Of a stretch of DNA of 64,000 nt, positions 33,417 to 41,910 are shown piece by piece. The DNA is taken from NCBI GenBank assembly GCA_023457895.1, contig JAEXAY010000005.1, forward strand, positions 1-64,000. Direction: 5' to 3'. Each line of letters starts with the position of its first letter. The first letter of the stretch is position 1. Both the position numbers and the translations under genes were made by a program. The notes beneath the pieces are model-generated. The model was not told where the DNA came from, made no database searches, and worked only from the letters and a program-made list of their open reading frames with translations. Source of the stretch: Pseudomonadota bacterium. Lineage in GTDB: Bacteria > Pseudomonadota > Alphaproteobacteria > Sphingomonadales > Sphingomonadaceae.

Positions 33417-34418
33417 ATGGCCCGCGCCTGGTATTTCAAGTCCCGTCCTCACGGCATGCCAACAGCCGATAATTTCGAACTTAAGGAGGTGCCGGACCAG
33501 CCTCTCGCTGACGGTCAAATTCGCGTGCAGAACAGCTGGTTGTCGGTTGACCCCTATATGCGCGGGCGCATGAACGATGTGAAAAGCTATGTCTCGGGAT
33601 TCCAGATCGGCGAACCGTTGCAGGGCGGTGCAATCGGCGAGGTTATCGAAAGCGCCAACCCCGCCTTTGCGGTGGGAGATACGGTTTTTCACATGGGTGG
33701 GTGGCGCGACGGTGGTGTCGTCAGCCCTGAACTTATGCCGAGCAAGGTCGACGTGAGCATGCTGCCGCCACAAACCTATCTCCATAATATGGGGCTGACG
33801 GGCGGCACCGCCTGGTGTGGCCTGATGAAAACAGCGGAAGCGAAACCCGGCGACGTCGTTTTTGTTTCGGCGGCTGCGGGAGCGGTGGGGTCAGCGGTCG
33901 TGCAACTCGCCAAGGCGAAAGGCATGACGGTGATCGGATCCGCTGGCGGGCCGGAAAAATGCAATTGGGTAAAGGAGTTGGGAGCGGATGCTTGTGTCGA
34001 TTACAAATCTGGCCCAGTCCTGCCTCAACTCGCGGCCGCACTCAAGGCGCTGGGCCAGGACGGTATCGACGTCTATTTCGATAATGTCGGCGGCGAGCAC
34101 CTAGATGCTGCGTTCGCTACGGCCAATAACTGGGCGCGTTTCGCTATCTGCGGGATGATTGACGTCTACAACGACGGCAAACCGCAGGAGATGAAATATA
34201 TAGTCCGGACAATCCCCGCTCGCATCCGGATGCAGGGATTCATCTATACCGACTATATCAAGGATTTCCCGGAATTCTATGCCGACATGGGCAGCCTAAT
34301 CGCCGCCGGCAAGGTTAAGGCGAGAGAAACCGTTCGCGAAGGGCTGGAATCAACACTGGATGCTTTCCTTGGCCTGTTTTCTGGAGAAAACACAGGCAAG
34401 ATGCTCGTCAGACTGTGA
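33417..34418 (+). CDS. NADP-dependent MDR oxidoreductase, CurA/leukotriene-B4 dehydrogenase-like
   Basis: A 333-residue zinc-free medium-chain reductase that would reduce activated C=C bonds with NADPH. The GroES-like part has VDPYMRGRMND near residue 42; the Rossmann part has SAAAGAVGSAVVQLAKAKG near residues 143-161 and DVYFDNVGGEHLDAAF near residue 219. The zinc-binding cysteines of alcohol dehydrogenases are absent. GGAGAG precedes the ATG. Its true substrate is unknown. Confidence 0.92.
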   Translation: MARAWYFKSRPHGMPTADNFELKEVPDQPLADGQIRVQNSWLSVDPYMRGRMNDVKSYVSGFQIGEPLQGGAIGEVIESANPAFAVGDTVFHMGGWRDGGVVSPELMPSKVDVSMLPPQTYLHNMGLTGGTAWCGLMKTAEAKPGDVVFVSAAAGAVGSAVVQLAKAKGMTVIGSAGGPEKCNWVKELGADACVDYKSGPVLPQLAAALKALGQDGIDVYFDNVGGEHLDAAFATANNWARFAICGMIDVYNDGKPQEMKYIVRTIPARIRMQGFIYTDYIKDFPEFYADMGSLIAAGKVKARETVREGLESTLDAFLGLFSGENTGKMLVRL

Positions 34419-34521
34419 GACATGCGTGCGGGTTCTGGCCACCGCTGATCTTTTTGACATGATGGCAAAGACCAGCCCTGCGTTTGCCGGGAATGCGCCC
34501 GTGCACGACGTGCTTCACTAA

Positions 34522-35871
34522 TCAGGTGATGCTGATCGAGAGAAACTCGGGCATCGGTCCATTCCAGGCGCCGTCCTCTTCAGCATCCACCTGCTGATAG
34601 CGAGGTTTGCGCGCGATTACTGAATCATGGCGGTCGGTTTTGGCAGCCATTTCCCGTTCGGCTCTTCCCGCCGGCGGTTTTGGGGCGCGGGAATCTTTCG
34701 ATCGCCGCTGTTTCGGCTGCGGCCTACCCTGCGCTTCCGATGCACCGCCATCATCACCGGGGGTAGCAATCAGGGGGATCTCGCTGCCGATAAGCTTTTG
34801 AATATTATCAAGCGCTTCAGCATCATCCTTTGTAACGAAGGTGAACGCCCTGCCCTTCGCTCCAGCGCGGCCGGTACGCCCGATCCGGTGGACATAATCG
34901 TCCGGATGCCAAGGGGCGTCGAAATTAAACACATGGCTCACACCCTTGATATCGAGCCCGCGTGCGGCAACATCCGAGGCGACGAGAATGTTGATCGAGC
35001 CGTCCTTGAAGCGGCCGAGTTCCTTCAATCGCGCCGACTGGTCGATATCGCCGTGGATTTCGCCGCTGGCAAAGCCGTGCCGCTGCAGGCTCTTGTTGAG
35101 TTCACGCACCGTGGTCTTGCGGTTGCAGAAGATAATCGCGGTCTGGACATCTTCGGAGCGGAGCAGCGAGCGCAATATCTCACGCTTCTTGCGCGCATCG
35201 ACCTTGACCAGATGCTGCGCGATATTGGTGTTGGTCGTGGCGGGCCGCGCGACCTCTATAGTCTTGGGGTTGGACAGAAACTTGTCCGCCAGCTTCTTGA
35301 TCGGGGGCGGCATCGTCGCGGAAAACAGCAAGGTCTGGCGGCTCGCGGGAAGCTTGGTGCAGATTTCCTCGATATCCGGAATGAAGCCCATATCGAGCAT
35401 GCGGTCGGCCTCGTCGATCACGAGCAGGTTGCAGCCGGTGAGAAGGATGTTGCCGCGGCCGAACAAGTCCATCAGCCGTCCGGGCGTGGCGATCAGCACG
35501 TCGACGCCCTTTTCCAGCGCCTTGACCTGATCGCCCATCGACACGCCGCCGATGAGAAGTGCCATCGAAAGCTTGTGATATTTGCCGTATTTTTCGAAAT
35601 TTTCCGCGACCTGCGCGGCTAGTTCGCGGGTCGGCTCGAGAATCAGGCTGCGCGGCATGCGCGCCCGGCTGCGGCCATGGGCGAGAATATCGATCATCGG
35701 CAGCACGAAGGAAGCGGTCTTGCCGGTTCCGGTCTGCGCGATCCCGATAATGTCGCGCATCATCAACACGGAAGGAATTGCCTGCGCCTGAATCGGTGTC
35801 GGCGTGTCATAACCCGCCTCGGTTACGGCGCGCAGCAATTCGTCGGATAGGCCGAGATCGGCAAAGCTCAT
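34522..35871 (-). CDS. DEAD-box RNA helicase, RhlE-like
   Basis: A 449-residue helicase with Q motif (GYDTPTPIQAQAIP), Walker A AQTGTGKT at residues 45-52, DEAD in VIDEADRMLDMGF, SAT in LFSATMPPP and HRIGRTGRAGAKG. The C-terminal tail is short and basic (KQRRSKDSRAPKPPAG). It is a shorter paralog of the helicase at 29.2-30.7 kb, which has a much longer tail. The ATG at 35871 begins MSFADLGLSDEL; the longer upstream frame is not family-like. Confidence 0.95.
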   Translation of the reverse strand: MSFADLGLSDELLRAVTEAGYDTPTPIQAQAIPSVLMMRDIIGIAQTGTGKTASFVLPMIDILAHGRSRARMPRSLILEPTRELAAQVAENFEKYGKYHKLSMALLIGGVSMGDQVKALEKGVDVLIATPGRLMDLFGRGNILLTGCNLLVIDEADRMLDMGFIPDIEEICTKLPASRQTLLFSATMPPPIKKLADKFLSNPKTIEVARPATTNTNIAQHLVKVDARKKREILRSLLRSEDVQTAIIFCNRKTTVRELNKSLQRHGFASGEIHGDIDQSARLKELGRFKDGSINILVASDVAARGLDIKGVSHVFNFDAPWHPDDYVHRIGRTGRAGAKGRAFTFVTKDDAEALDNIQKLIGSEIPLIATPGDDGGASEAQGRPQPKQRRSKDSRAPKPPAGRAEREMAAKTDRHDSVIARKPRYQQVDAEEDGAWNGPMPEFLSISIT

Positions 35872-35997
35872 ATATGCAATATTCCGGAAAGGATCAAAAA
35901 GACGCCCAAAACACTGGCGCCCAACGGCTTCGCCGTGACGGATTATTAGCAAAAAGTCAATGAAAAGGCTTGAGGTACAGCTGCGCGTTCCGGGATT

Positions 35998-36528
35998 TTA
36001 CCGTTCGCGCGGGACCGGCACCAGCCGTGTAAACTTGTCGACATCGCAACGCGCACCCGATCGGGCATGAATCACGTCGCGGTTCGCACACAGGTTCCCG
36101 TCCTTGGTCGCGCTCATATAGAAGCCCGAATAAAAGTCGGCGGCGCGGCATTCGCCATCAAGCGCCGCCCGCAACCGCTGACGATCGCGTGTAATGAGGT
36201 CGATGCTGCTCCTGCGGGTATATTGCACCCCCAAAATCTGCCGCATCGGCACGCAGCGCGGGGCCTTTTCCTCACGCCATTCAACAGCAACAGGTTCGTC
36301 GGCCTCAATCGCCCTGCTACGCGAAAATCCAACGACCTGACTGCGCGACGCGGGAACGCGTATCATGACCTGCTGCTCGACGATTACGGTCTGGTTGGCG
36401 ATCTCCGATTCAAGCGGAGGCACGATAACCACGCCGCCCTGCTCCATTTGCGATGGAGCGGCAGACGCTGGCAATCCGGCGACGGGTGCCGCTGCTGCAA
36501 ACAGAAAAAGGAAAGGGGCCGGAAACAT
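35998..36528 (-). CDS. Exported protein, function unknown, conserved cysteines
   Basis: The 176-residue protein starts with a signal peptide (FPAPFLFLFAAAAPVAG), followed by a segment of mixed polarity, and has four Cys residues in the second half (at about 92, 127, 147 and 160) that could form disulfides in the periplasm. I do not recognise a domain. The composition fits its neighbours and it has its own gap on both sides. It lies between a helicase gene and an FAD-linked dehydrogenase gene. Confidence 0.6.
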   Translation of the reverse strand: MFPAPFLFLFAAAAPVAGLPASAAPSQMEQGGVVIVPPLESEIANQTVIVEQQVMIRVPASRSQVVGFSRSRAIEADEPVAVEWREEKAPRCVPMRQILGVQYTRRSSIDLITRDRQRLRAALDGECRAADFYSGFYMSATKDGNLCANRDVIHARSGARCDVDKFTRLVPVPRER

Positions 36529-36658
36529 CTCGGTCCTGACAGGCTGTAATCAAAGACGGGACACTTATGCCCTTCTTCGTTTGAATATCATATGAATTAT
36601 CGTGAAAGCCAGGCGTAATATATGGCAAAAAGTGTAAAGCGCGCTTATCGTCACGCGC

Positions 36659-38098
36659 ATGAAACAGGCCGCCCCAACCATTCCGCTAGCGTTGCTCGAC
36701 GCGCTCAAGGCGTTACTCGGTCCCAAAGGATATAGCGACGACGCCGAGACAATGGCACCTTGGCTGACCGATTGGCGGGGCCGCTACCACGGCAAGGCGG
36801 CCGCGATGCTGTCCCCGTCCACTACCCAGGAAGCTCAGCAGATCGTTCGTCTTGCTGGCGAATATGGTGTTCCGCTCGTCCCGCAGGGCGGCAACAGCGG
36901 AATGGCGGCTGCGGCCACACCAGACGCGAGCGGGCAGGCCTTGCTGCTCTCGTTGCGCCGGATGAATCGCATCCGGACCATCGATCCGGCAGCCAATCAG
37001 GTAACGGCACAGGCAGGCGTCATCCTCCAGACATTGCATGGCGCCGTGGAAGCCGAGGGCCGCCGTTTTCCCCTTACGCTGGGCGGCAAGGGATCGGCCA
37101 CGGTCGGTGGGCTCGTTTCGACCAATGCGGGCGGGACGCAAGTGCTGCGGCACGGAACGATGCGTGCCCTGGTGCTTGGGCTGGAGGCGGTTATGCCCGA
37201 CGGCTCAATTCACGACAGCCTGTCCGCCCTTAAGAAGGACAATCGCGGCTATAATCTCGATCATCTACTGATCGGAGCCGAAGGCACGCTGGGGATCGTC
37301 ACAGCCGCGACGCTGAAACTTGTACCTATGATAGCCCAGCGCCATATTGCATGGACGGCCATGCGCACTCCCCATGACGCGCTGACCGCACTACGCGCGC
37401 TCGATGCTGCGCTAGGCGAGCAGTTGGAGGGTTTCGAGATCATGCCCGGCCATGTGCTAGGCAATGTCGTCGCCCACATCCCTGGCAGCAAGGCGCCGTT
37501 GCCGTCGAGCCACGCCTGGCATGTGCTGATAGAGGTCGTCGACAGCGTGGGCGCAGACAGCGTCGCGGATAAATTCGAGCAGGCCATCGCAGACCTTATC
37601 GACAATAATGTGATTGAAGATGCGGTTCTCGCGAAGAATGAACGCGAAGGCGAAGCGATGTGGCTGCTGCGCGATTCCATTTCCGAAGCCGAACGAGCGA
37701 TGGGTCCGGCGCTCCAGCATGATATCAGCGTCCCGGTAGAGCGCATGCCCGATTTCCTGATTGAGGATGCGGCGGCAGTCAGTGCCGAATTTCCCGGTGT
37801 GACCCTGATGGGGTTCGGTCACCTTGGTGACGGGAATGTTCATCTTCATGCACAACCGCCGCGCGATGGCGCCGATCGCGGGGCGGCTTGGCTCGACCAA
37901 TATGGCGATGCGATTTCGGAAGCAATCTACCGCCGCGTGATCGCAGCGGGCGGGTCCATTTCGGCTGAGCACGGGATCGGCCGGGCCAAGCGCGATCATT
38001 TCCTGCTGCTTGACGATCCGGCACGGATAACGGCCCTGAGGGCAATCAAGCAGGCCCTCGACCCCAAGAACATATTGAATCCCGGTGTTCTGATCTGA
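36659..38098 (+). CDS. FAD-linked D-2-hydroxyacid dehydrogenase
   Basis: A 479-residue flavoenzyme of the vanillyl-alcohol oxidase family (GlcD, D-lactate or D-2-hydroxyglutarate dehydrogenase type). The N-terminal FAD-binding domain shows VPQGGNSGM (about residue 78) and VGGLVSTNAGG (about residue 149). The C-terminal catalytic domain has GFGHLGDGNVHLH and SAEHGIGRAKRD with the metal/substrate His residues. The substrate is one of several D-2-hydroxyacids and cannot be fixed from the sequence. There is no clear ribosome binding site before the ATG. Confidence 0.92.
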   Translation: MKQAAPTIPLALLDALKALLGPKGYSDDAETMAPWLTDWRGRYHGKAAAMLSPSTTQEAQQIVRLAGEYGVPLVPQGGNSGMAAAATPDASGQALLLSLRRMNRIRTIDPAANQVTAQAGVILQTLHGAVEAEGRRFPLTLGGKGSATVGGLVSTNAGGTQVLRHGTMRALVLGLEAVMPDGSIHDSLSALKKDNRGYNLDHLLIGAEGTLGIVTAATLKLVPMIAQRHIAWTAMRTPHDALTALRALDAALGEQLEGFEIMPGHVLGNVVAHIPGSKAPLPSSHAWHVLIEVVDSVGADSVADKFEQAIADLIDNNVIEDAVLAKNEREGEAMWLLRDSISEAERAMGPALQHDISVPVERMPDFLIEDAAAVSAEFPGVTLMGFGHLGDGNVHLHAQPPRDGADRGAAWLDQYGDAISEAIYRRVIAAGGSISAEHGIGRAKRDHFLLLDDPARITALRAIKQALDPKNILNPGVLI

Positions 38099-38239
38099 CG
38101 ATTGCCATTGTCACCGGAATAGCCCTGGCCTGCCGCTTTCTGCTTGCGCCTGCGCGCCCATCCTCTTAGGGCCAGGCGATCATAAGCGCGGGGCAAATAT
38201 TCTTCCCTTACTGCTTTCGAAATTGCATGGAGACATAAT

Positions 38240-39022
38240 ATGGCCAGCGCGCCGCAAGCTCAGAATCTTCCGCTTTTCTATAACGATCTGGTTCCGCTTT
38301 CATCGAACGAGCATGCAGACTGGCGTGCCAAGCCGGCGGAAGCCGCCGACTTCCTGAAGGACCAGCACGCGGTTCCGCTGACCAGCGACGAGTTCATTCA
38401 GGCCGCGCGTCATTATCCGATCGTGTTTTCGGTCGGCGACAATCCGGTTCCGCTGGCGCTGATGGGGCTCAATGAAGGCGTCAACGTCTTCCTCGACGAA
38501 AACGGCAAGTTCACTGGGCAGGTTTATGTCCCCGCCTACATCCGCCGCTATCCGTTCATGCTCGCCCGGCTGCGGCCCGACAGCGATGAACTGTCATTGT
38601 GTTTCGACCCTTCCTCGGGGGTGATCGGCAAGTTCAAGACCGGCGAAAAACTGTTCGAAAATGGCGAGCCCACCCAGCCAGTGCAGGAAATCCTGGCTTT
38701 CTGCGAACAGTTTGAGGAAGCTGGCGCGCGCACGGGCCAGTTCATGACCGAGTTGCAGCAGCTTGGCATCCTGATGGAAGGTGAAGTCGCAATCCAGCAG
38801 GAAGGCGTTGAGCAGCCATTCATCTACCGCGGGTTCCAGATGGTCGACGAGGCCAAGCTGCGTGACCTTCGCGGCGACCAGCTGCGCAAGTTGACGCAGA
38901 ACGGCATGCTCCCCCTCCTCTATGCCCATCTTTTCTCGCTGCAACTGATGCGGGAAATCTTTGCACAGCAGGTGCAACTGGGTAAGATGCCGGCTCCCAT
39001 TCCCGCGCCCGCAGCGAGCTGA
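38240..39022 (+). CDS. SapC-family protein
   Basis: The 260-residue protein matches the SapC family (named from S-layer operons but widespread in alphaproteobacteria without S-layers): FYNDLVPLSSNEHADW near the start, PAYIRRYPFMLAR in the middle and a C-terminal helix-rich region. There is no signal peptide, so it is cytoplasmic. Function in this group is unknown. GGAG precedes the ATG. It is followed after 52 bases by the cytochrome b561 gene. Confidence 0.85.
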   Translation: MASAPQAQNLPLFYNDLVPLSSNEHADWRAKPAEAADFLKDQHAVPLTSDEFIQAARHYPIVFSVGDNPVPLALMGLNEGVNVFLDENGKFTGQVYVPAYIRRYPFMLARLRPDSDELSLCFDPSSGVIGKFKTGEKLFENGEPTQPVQEILAFCEQFEEAGARTGQFMTELQQLGILMEGEVAIQQEGVEQPFIYRGFQMVDEAKLRDLRGDQLRKLTQNGMLPLLYAHLFSLQLMREIFAQQVQLGKMPAPIPAPAAS

Positions 39023-39074
39023 AGAGCCAAATGGCCATGGCATAACAAGGGCGCTCAATTGGAGAGTCCTTGTT

Positions 39075-39647
39075 ATGCCGACCCCTGATCGTCCGGACAG
39101 CCATGCCGCGGGTATCCCGCGTTATACCGACGTCGCCATTGCCTTGCACTGGATCATCGCGCTCGCGATCATCGCCAATATCGGCTTTGCGCTGTTGACC
39201 GAGGATTTGCCGCGCGCTGCGCGCATGCAGTATATGGACTGGCACAAGGCGCTTGGCCTCACGATCCTTGTTCTTTCGGTACTGCGGCTGATCTGGAGGC
39301 TGATGCACCGCCCGCCGCCGCTTCCGGCCGAAAGCCCGGCTTGGCAAAACAACGCCGCCCATGCGTTGCATTGGCTGTTCTACGTCCTCATGATCGGCAT
39401 TCCGCTCGGCGGCTGGCTTCTGGTTTCAAGCGGGAAATCGCCCGGCCCGATTGACTGGTTCGGCTTTTTCGAAATACCCGCCCTGCCAACCGGTCCCAAT
39501 GAGGGGCTCCATGAAACCACTGAAACGATGCACAAGGCGCTGGGTATCACCTTGATTCCCTTGATCGCCCTGCACGTCGCCGCAGCGTTCAAGCACCAGT
39601 TCATCGATCGTGACAAGCTGTTCGCGCGGATGCGCCCGGTGCCATGA
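39075..39647 (+). CDS. Cytochrome b561 (CybB-type)
   Basis: A 190-residue diheme-type membrane cytochrome that passes electrons between quinone and a partner. Four membrane helices carry the expected His residues: IALHWIIALA, MDWHKALGL, HALHWLFYV and TMHKALGITL, with a further LIALHVAAAFKH. The chosen ATG at 39075 has GGAGAG before it; the frame is open upstream but that part overlaps the sapC end. It may act in oxidative-stress defence, as some family members do. Confidence 0.9.
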   Translation: MPTPDRPDSHAAGIPRYTDVAIALHWIIALAIIANIGFALLTEDLPRAARMQYMDWHKALGLTILVLSVLRLIWRLMHRPPPLPAESPAWQNNAAHALHWLFYVLMIGIPLGGWLLVSSGKSPGPIDWFGFFEIPALPTGPNEGLHETTETMHKALGITLIPLIALHVAAAFKHQFIDRDKLFARMRPVP

Positions 39648-39699
39648 CGCCGCCGGAATGGGCTCTGACAGCAGAAAATGAGATAATGTTTCATTCCTC

Positions 39700-39728
39700 T
39701 TGAAGGGAAATGCGAGCTGTCCTATATT
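39700..39728 (+). promoter_or_regulatory. Promoter of the candidate small RNA
   Basis: TTGAAG at 39700-39705 and TATATT at 39723-39728 are exactly 17 bases apart, the best sigma-70-like promoter seen in the window. The expected start point, about six bases later at 39735, coincides with the first base of the first hairpin. Confidence 0.7.
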
Positions 39729-39734
39729 GAAACT

Positions 39735-39848
39735 GTGCACCGCTTTTTCCGGGTTCCCCCTTTCCGGACGGTGCATGGATATACTCTCCGGAGTATATCT
39801 CCTCCCTGGACCTTGGCCACCTCGTACTCCGGTGCGAGGTGGTTTTTT
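39735..39848 (+). ncRNA. Candidate trans-acting small RNA with three UCCG-bearing stem-loops
   Basis: About 114 bases with three hairpins and no coding frame. Stem 1 is GTGCACCG/CGGTGCAT (39735-39742 with 39769-39776) with TCCGG and CCGGA paired inside. Stem 2 is the perfect 9-bp GATATACTC/GAGTATATC (39778-39799) with loop TCCG. Stem 3 is the terminator CCACCTCG/CGAGGTGG (39817-39842), extended by TAC/GTG, again with loop TCCG, followed by TTTTTT. The stretch TCTCCTCCC (39798-39806) between stems 2 and 3 would bind Shine-Dalgarno sequences; CUCCUCCC-type motifs are known in alphaproteobacterial small RNAs. Membership in a named family is inference. Confidence 0.72.
39817..39848 (+). terminator. 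Rho-independent terminator of the small RNA
   Basis: CCACCTCG at 39817-39824 pairs perfectly with CGAGGTGG at 39835-39842 and TTTTTT follows. The end lies twelve bases from the stop codon of the convergent amidohydrolase gene, so it might also affect that gene's 3' end. Confidence 0.85.
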
Positions 39849-39860
39849 ATGCGCCGGTCC

Positions 39861-40742
39861 TTATTCGGCGGCGTGCAGCCAATCACGCCCGCCGAAACGG
39901 TCCGCCATCGCCATTTCTGCTCCAAGCGCCATGCGCCCGATCAGCGCGCCGATGGACCGGCATGCTCCGCTGATGGGTTCCCCCGCATCGTCGAGGTAAA
40001 GGGTGCGATCGACTTCAATCTGGACCGCGAAACGGCGGACATGGGGGCGGCTATGGCGTTCGACGATAAAGCCTCCGGCATATGGCGCATTATGGGCCAC
40101 GGCGAGCCCGTCCAGCACAGCCTCCGCCTGCATGCGGTCAATCAGCCACGGTGGCGCGCTACCACCCCGGCGATCGCCCAGAACGATCCGGGCGGGATGA
40201 TGACCGCCGAGAGGTGGCATCGAGTGAACATCTATAAGAAGTGCATAGCCGTGGGTGTGCTGAATCTGATTGAGCTCTTTTTCAAGCGCATGATGATAAG
40301 CCTCATAGACTGAGGAAATCCGGCCCGCGAAATCCTCCCAGCTGAACTTTCCTTGCCAGAGATCGCCTCCGGCCACCCTTCTCGGGAAAAGCCCCAGGCC
40401 ACCACGCACCTTATCGCTGGACCAGAGTAATTGCTTCGCCACGCGCACCCGGTCGTTTTCGGTCAGCATCGCCACGTCAATCTCGTCTTCGCGGCGGTTG
40501 AGGTCGATCCAAGCCCGCGCATAGGTTGCGAGTATGATGCCAAACCCCAGATCCCTGGGAGTACCAATCAACCTGTCGGCATAGCGGTCTTCCAGACGCA
40601 TCAGCCTTTCCGACGGCACACGCAAGCGATCAAGTAACGACGTCGGATAATAGCGCGCCGCATGCGGAACGGACAAAAGAACGGCGCGCGATGGATCACC
40701 AGCTTCAAGATGATAGGGCGATATCGGCGAATCGGCTAACAC
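39861..40742 (-). CDS. N-formylglutamate amidohydrolase family protein
   Basis: The 293-residue cytoplasmic enzyme would split N-formylglutamate (or a similar N-acyl amino acid) in histidine catabolism. Family segments are LLSVPHAARYYP near residue 22, an Asp/Arg cluster (RLEDRYADRL) and LLIDVHSMPPLGG. The start is a GTG with a weak ribosome binding site. Its place next to cpdR is conserved in many alphaproteobacteria. No other hut gene is visible, so the true substrate may differ. Confidence 0.88.
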   Translation of the reverse strand: MLADSPISPYHLEAGDPSRAVLLSVPHAARYYPTSLLDRLRVPSERLMRLEDRYADRLIGTPRDLGFGIILATYARAWIDLNRREDEIDVAMLTENDRVRVAKQLLWSSDKVRGGLGLFPRRVAGGDLWQGKFSWEDFAGRISSVYEAYHHALEKELNQIQHTHGYALLIDVHSMPPLGGHHPARIVLGDRRGGSAPPWLIDRMQAEAVLDGLAVAHNAPYAGGFIVERHSRPHVRRFAVQIEVDRTLYLDDAGEPISGACRSIGALIGRMALGAEMAMADRFGGRDWLHAAE

Positions 40743-40922
40743 GTTGGCAGCTTAGAGCGTCGCGCACCAATTACCCAGCGCGCCTCTCCGGATATCGATC
40801 GCCAGCCCAACTATTTTTGTTCTTAACCATCTTCCCGGCTGGTAAATGTTAAACTTTGTAAGCATATGAGGCACTGCCATCTGCGGGTTTCGCAGAACAT
40901 AGTTAACGGAAACTGGCGTCCG

Positions 40923-41300
40923 ATGATTCGAATTTTGCTAGCCGAAGACGACGAAGTGATGCGCGAGTATCTGACGCGCGCGCTCCTCGGCGCAGGTTAT
41001 GAGGTAACCGCCGTCGACCGCGGCACTGCGGCGGTGCCCTATCTCGAATCAGGCCTGTATGACCTGCTGCTATCCGACATCGTAATGCCCGAAATGGACG
41101 GGATCGAACTCGCCCAGCATGCTGCGGTGGTCGCGCCTGATACCCAGATCATGTTCATCACCGGATTTGCGGCAGTGCAGCTCAAGGCTGGCGAAACGGT
41201 GCCGCAGGCAAAATTGTTATCGAAGCCATTTCATCTGAAGGATCTGGTCGCGCAAGTCGACGCCATGTTCGAGGGGCGGAAGGTATCCGAACAGGGCTGA
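40923..41300 (+). CDS. cpdR: CpdR-type single-domain response regulator
   Basis: CpdR is a receiver-only regulator that, when unphosphorylated, helps ClpXP degrade cell-cycle proteins in Caulobacter. The 125-residue protein shows acidic Glu8-Asp9-Asp10, phosphoacceptor Asp52 in LLLSDIVMPEMDG, Thr80 in IMFITGFAA and Lys101 in LLSKPFHLKDLV, so the phosphorelay site is intact. The start at 40923 (MIRILLAEDD) was chosen; an upstream ATG at 40866 adds unlike sequence. Next to an N-formylglutamate amidohydrolase gene, as in relatives. Its role here is by family knowledge. Confidence 0.88.
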   Translation: MIRILLAEDDEVMREYLTRALLGAGYEVTAVDRGTAAVPYLESGLYDLLLSDIVMPEMDGIELAQHAAVVAPDTQIMFITGFAAVQLKAGETVPQAKLLSKPFHLKDLVAQVDAMFEGRKVSEQG

Positions 41301-41355
41301 ACCGGAAATTTGTGACTTACCTGTTTTGTCGCTTGCACTTCGGCGAGGCCCCGAC

Positions 41356-41374
41356 TAATAGGCCCCTCTCGAAT
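41356..41374 (+). promoter_or_regulatory. Promoter region of tRNA-Val
   Basis: TTGCAC followed after 17 bases by TAATAG lies just upstream of tRNA-Val (TTGCAC begins near 41333 and TAATAG near 41356). Together they are a reasonable sigma-70-type promoter. The listed span covers the -10 element up to the tRNA. Confidence 0.4.
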
Positions 41375-41449
41375 GGGCGTATAGCTCAGTGGTAGAGCAC
41401 TATGTTGACATCGTAGGGGTCGCAAGTTCAATCCTTGCTACGCCCACCA
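41375..41449 (+). tRNA. tRNA-Val (anticodon GAC)
   Basis: A full cloverleaf starts GGGCGTATAGCTCAGTGG. The anticodon stem is CTATG/CGTAG with loop TTGACAT, giving anticodon GAC. T-arm and acceptor stem pair well and CCA is encoded. A rho-independent terminator follows. Confidence 0.95.
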
Positions 41450-41460
41450 TTCGACCAAAA

Positions 41461-41485
41461 GCCCGCCTGACAGGCGGGCTTTTTT
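41461..41485 (+). terminator. Rho-independent terminator after tRNA-Val
   Basis: GCCCGCCT at 41461-41468 pairs with AGGCGGGC at 41472-41479 around a GAC loop, followed by TTTTTT. The upstream AAAA gives partial symmetry, so it may also end transcripts arriving on the other strand. Confidence 0.85.
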
Positions 41486-41548
41486 GTTGTCGCATTGAAT
41501 TGAAGACGGCGCCCCGCGCACATCTTGAGCTCATCAGTATGAAGATAA

Positions 41549-41623
<75 letters not shown>

Positions 41624-41740
41624 GTATCGGGACTAGGGCCGCCAAGGCGGCGTCAACCGGAAGCGGCCCTATGGCTGGGCCGGTCCGGCCTGTCAAGGCG
41701 ACGCTTGCGCAATAGCTCCAAAAAAGCAAAAGAAGCGTTT

Positions 41741-41875
41741 ATGCCGCAGGAAAAAATGACTGACGCGACCGCCAGGGCCAAGGCGGAGAAGAATGCCAAA
41801 CTGGCCGAACAGCTGCGCGCCAACCTGCGCCGCCGCAAGGCCCAGGCGCGCGCGCTGGATGGAAAGGAGGATTAA
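41741..41875 (+). CDS. Small basic coiled-coil-like protein, function unknown
   Basis: A 44-residue protein rich in Ala, Arg and Lys (KAEKNAKLAEQLRANLRRRK) that should form a single amphipathic helix. AAAAGAAG precedes the ATG at 41741, and an ATG five codons later is an alternative start. The frame is open upstream through the tRNA-Thr gene, which cannot be coding. Short proteins of this type are common and uncharacterised in sphingomonads, from general knowledge. Function unknown. Confidence 0.6.
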   Translation: MPQEKMTDATARAKAEKNAKLAEQLRANLRRRKAQARALDGKED

Positions 41876-41910
41876 CCTCCTCTCCTTATGCCTATTTCTT
41901 CTCTAATGCC

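Noticed and set aside
40743..40922. CtrA boxes (TTAA-N7-TTAA) before cpdR
   Set aside because: TTAA half-sites occur but not with seven-base spacing, so no CtrA site can be claimed.
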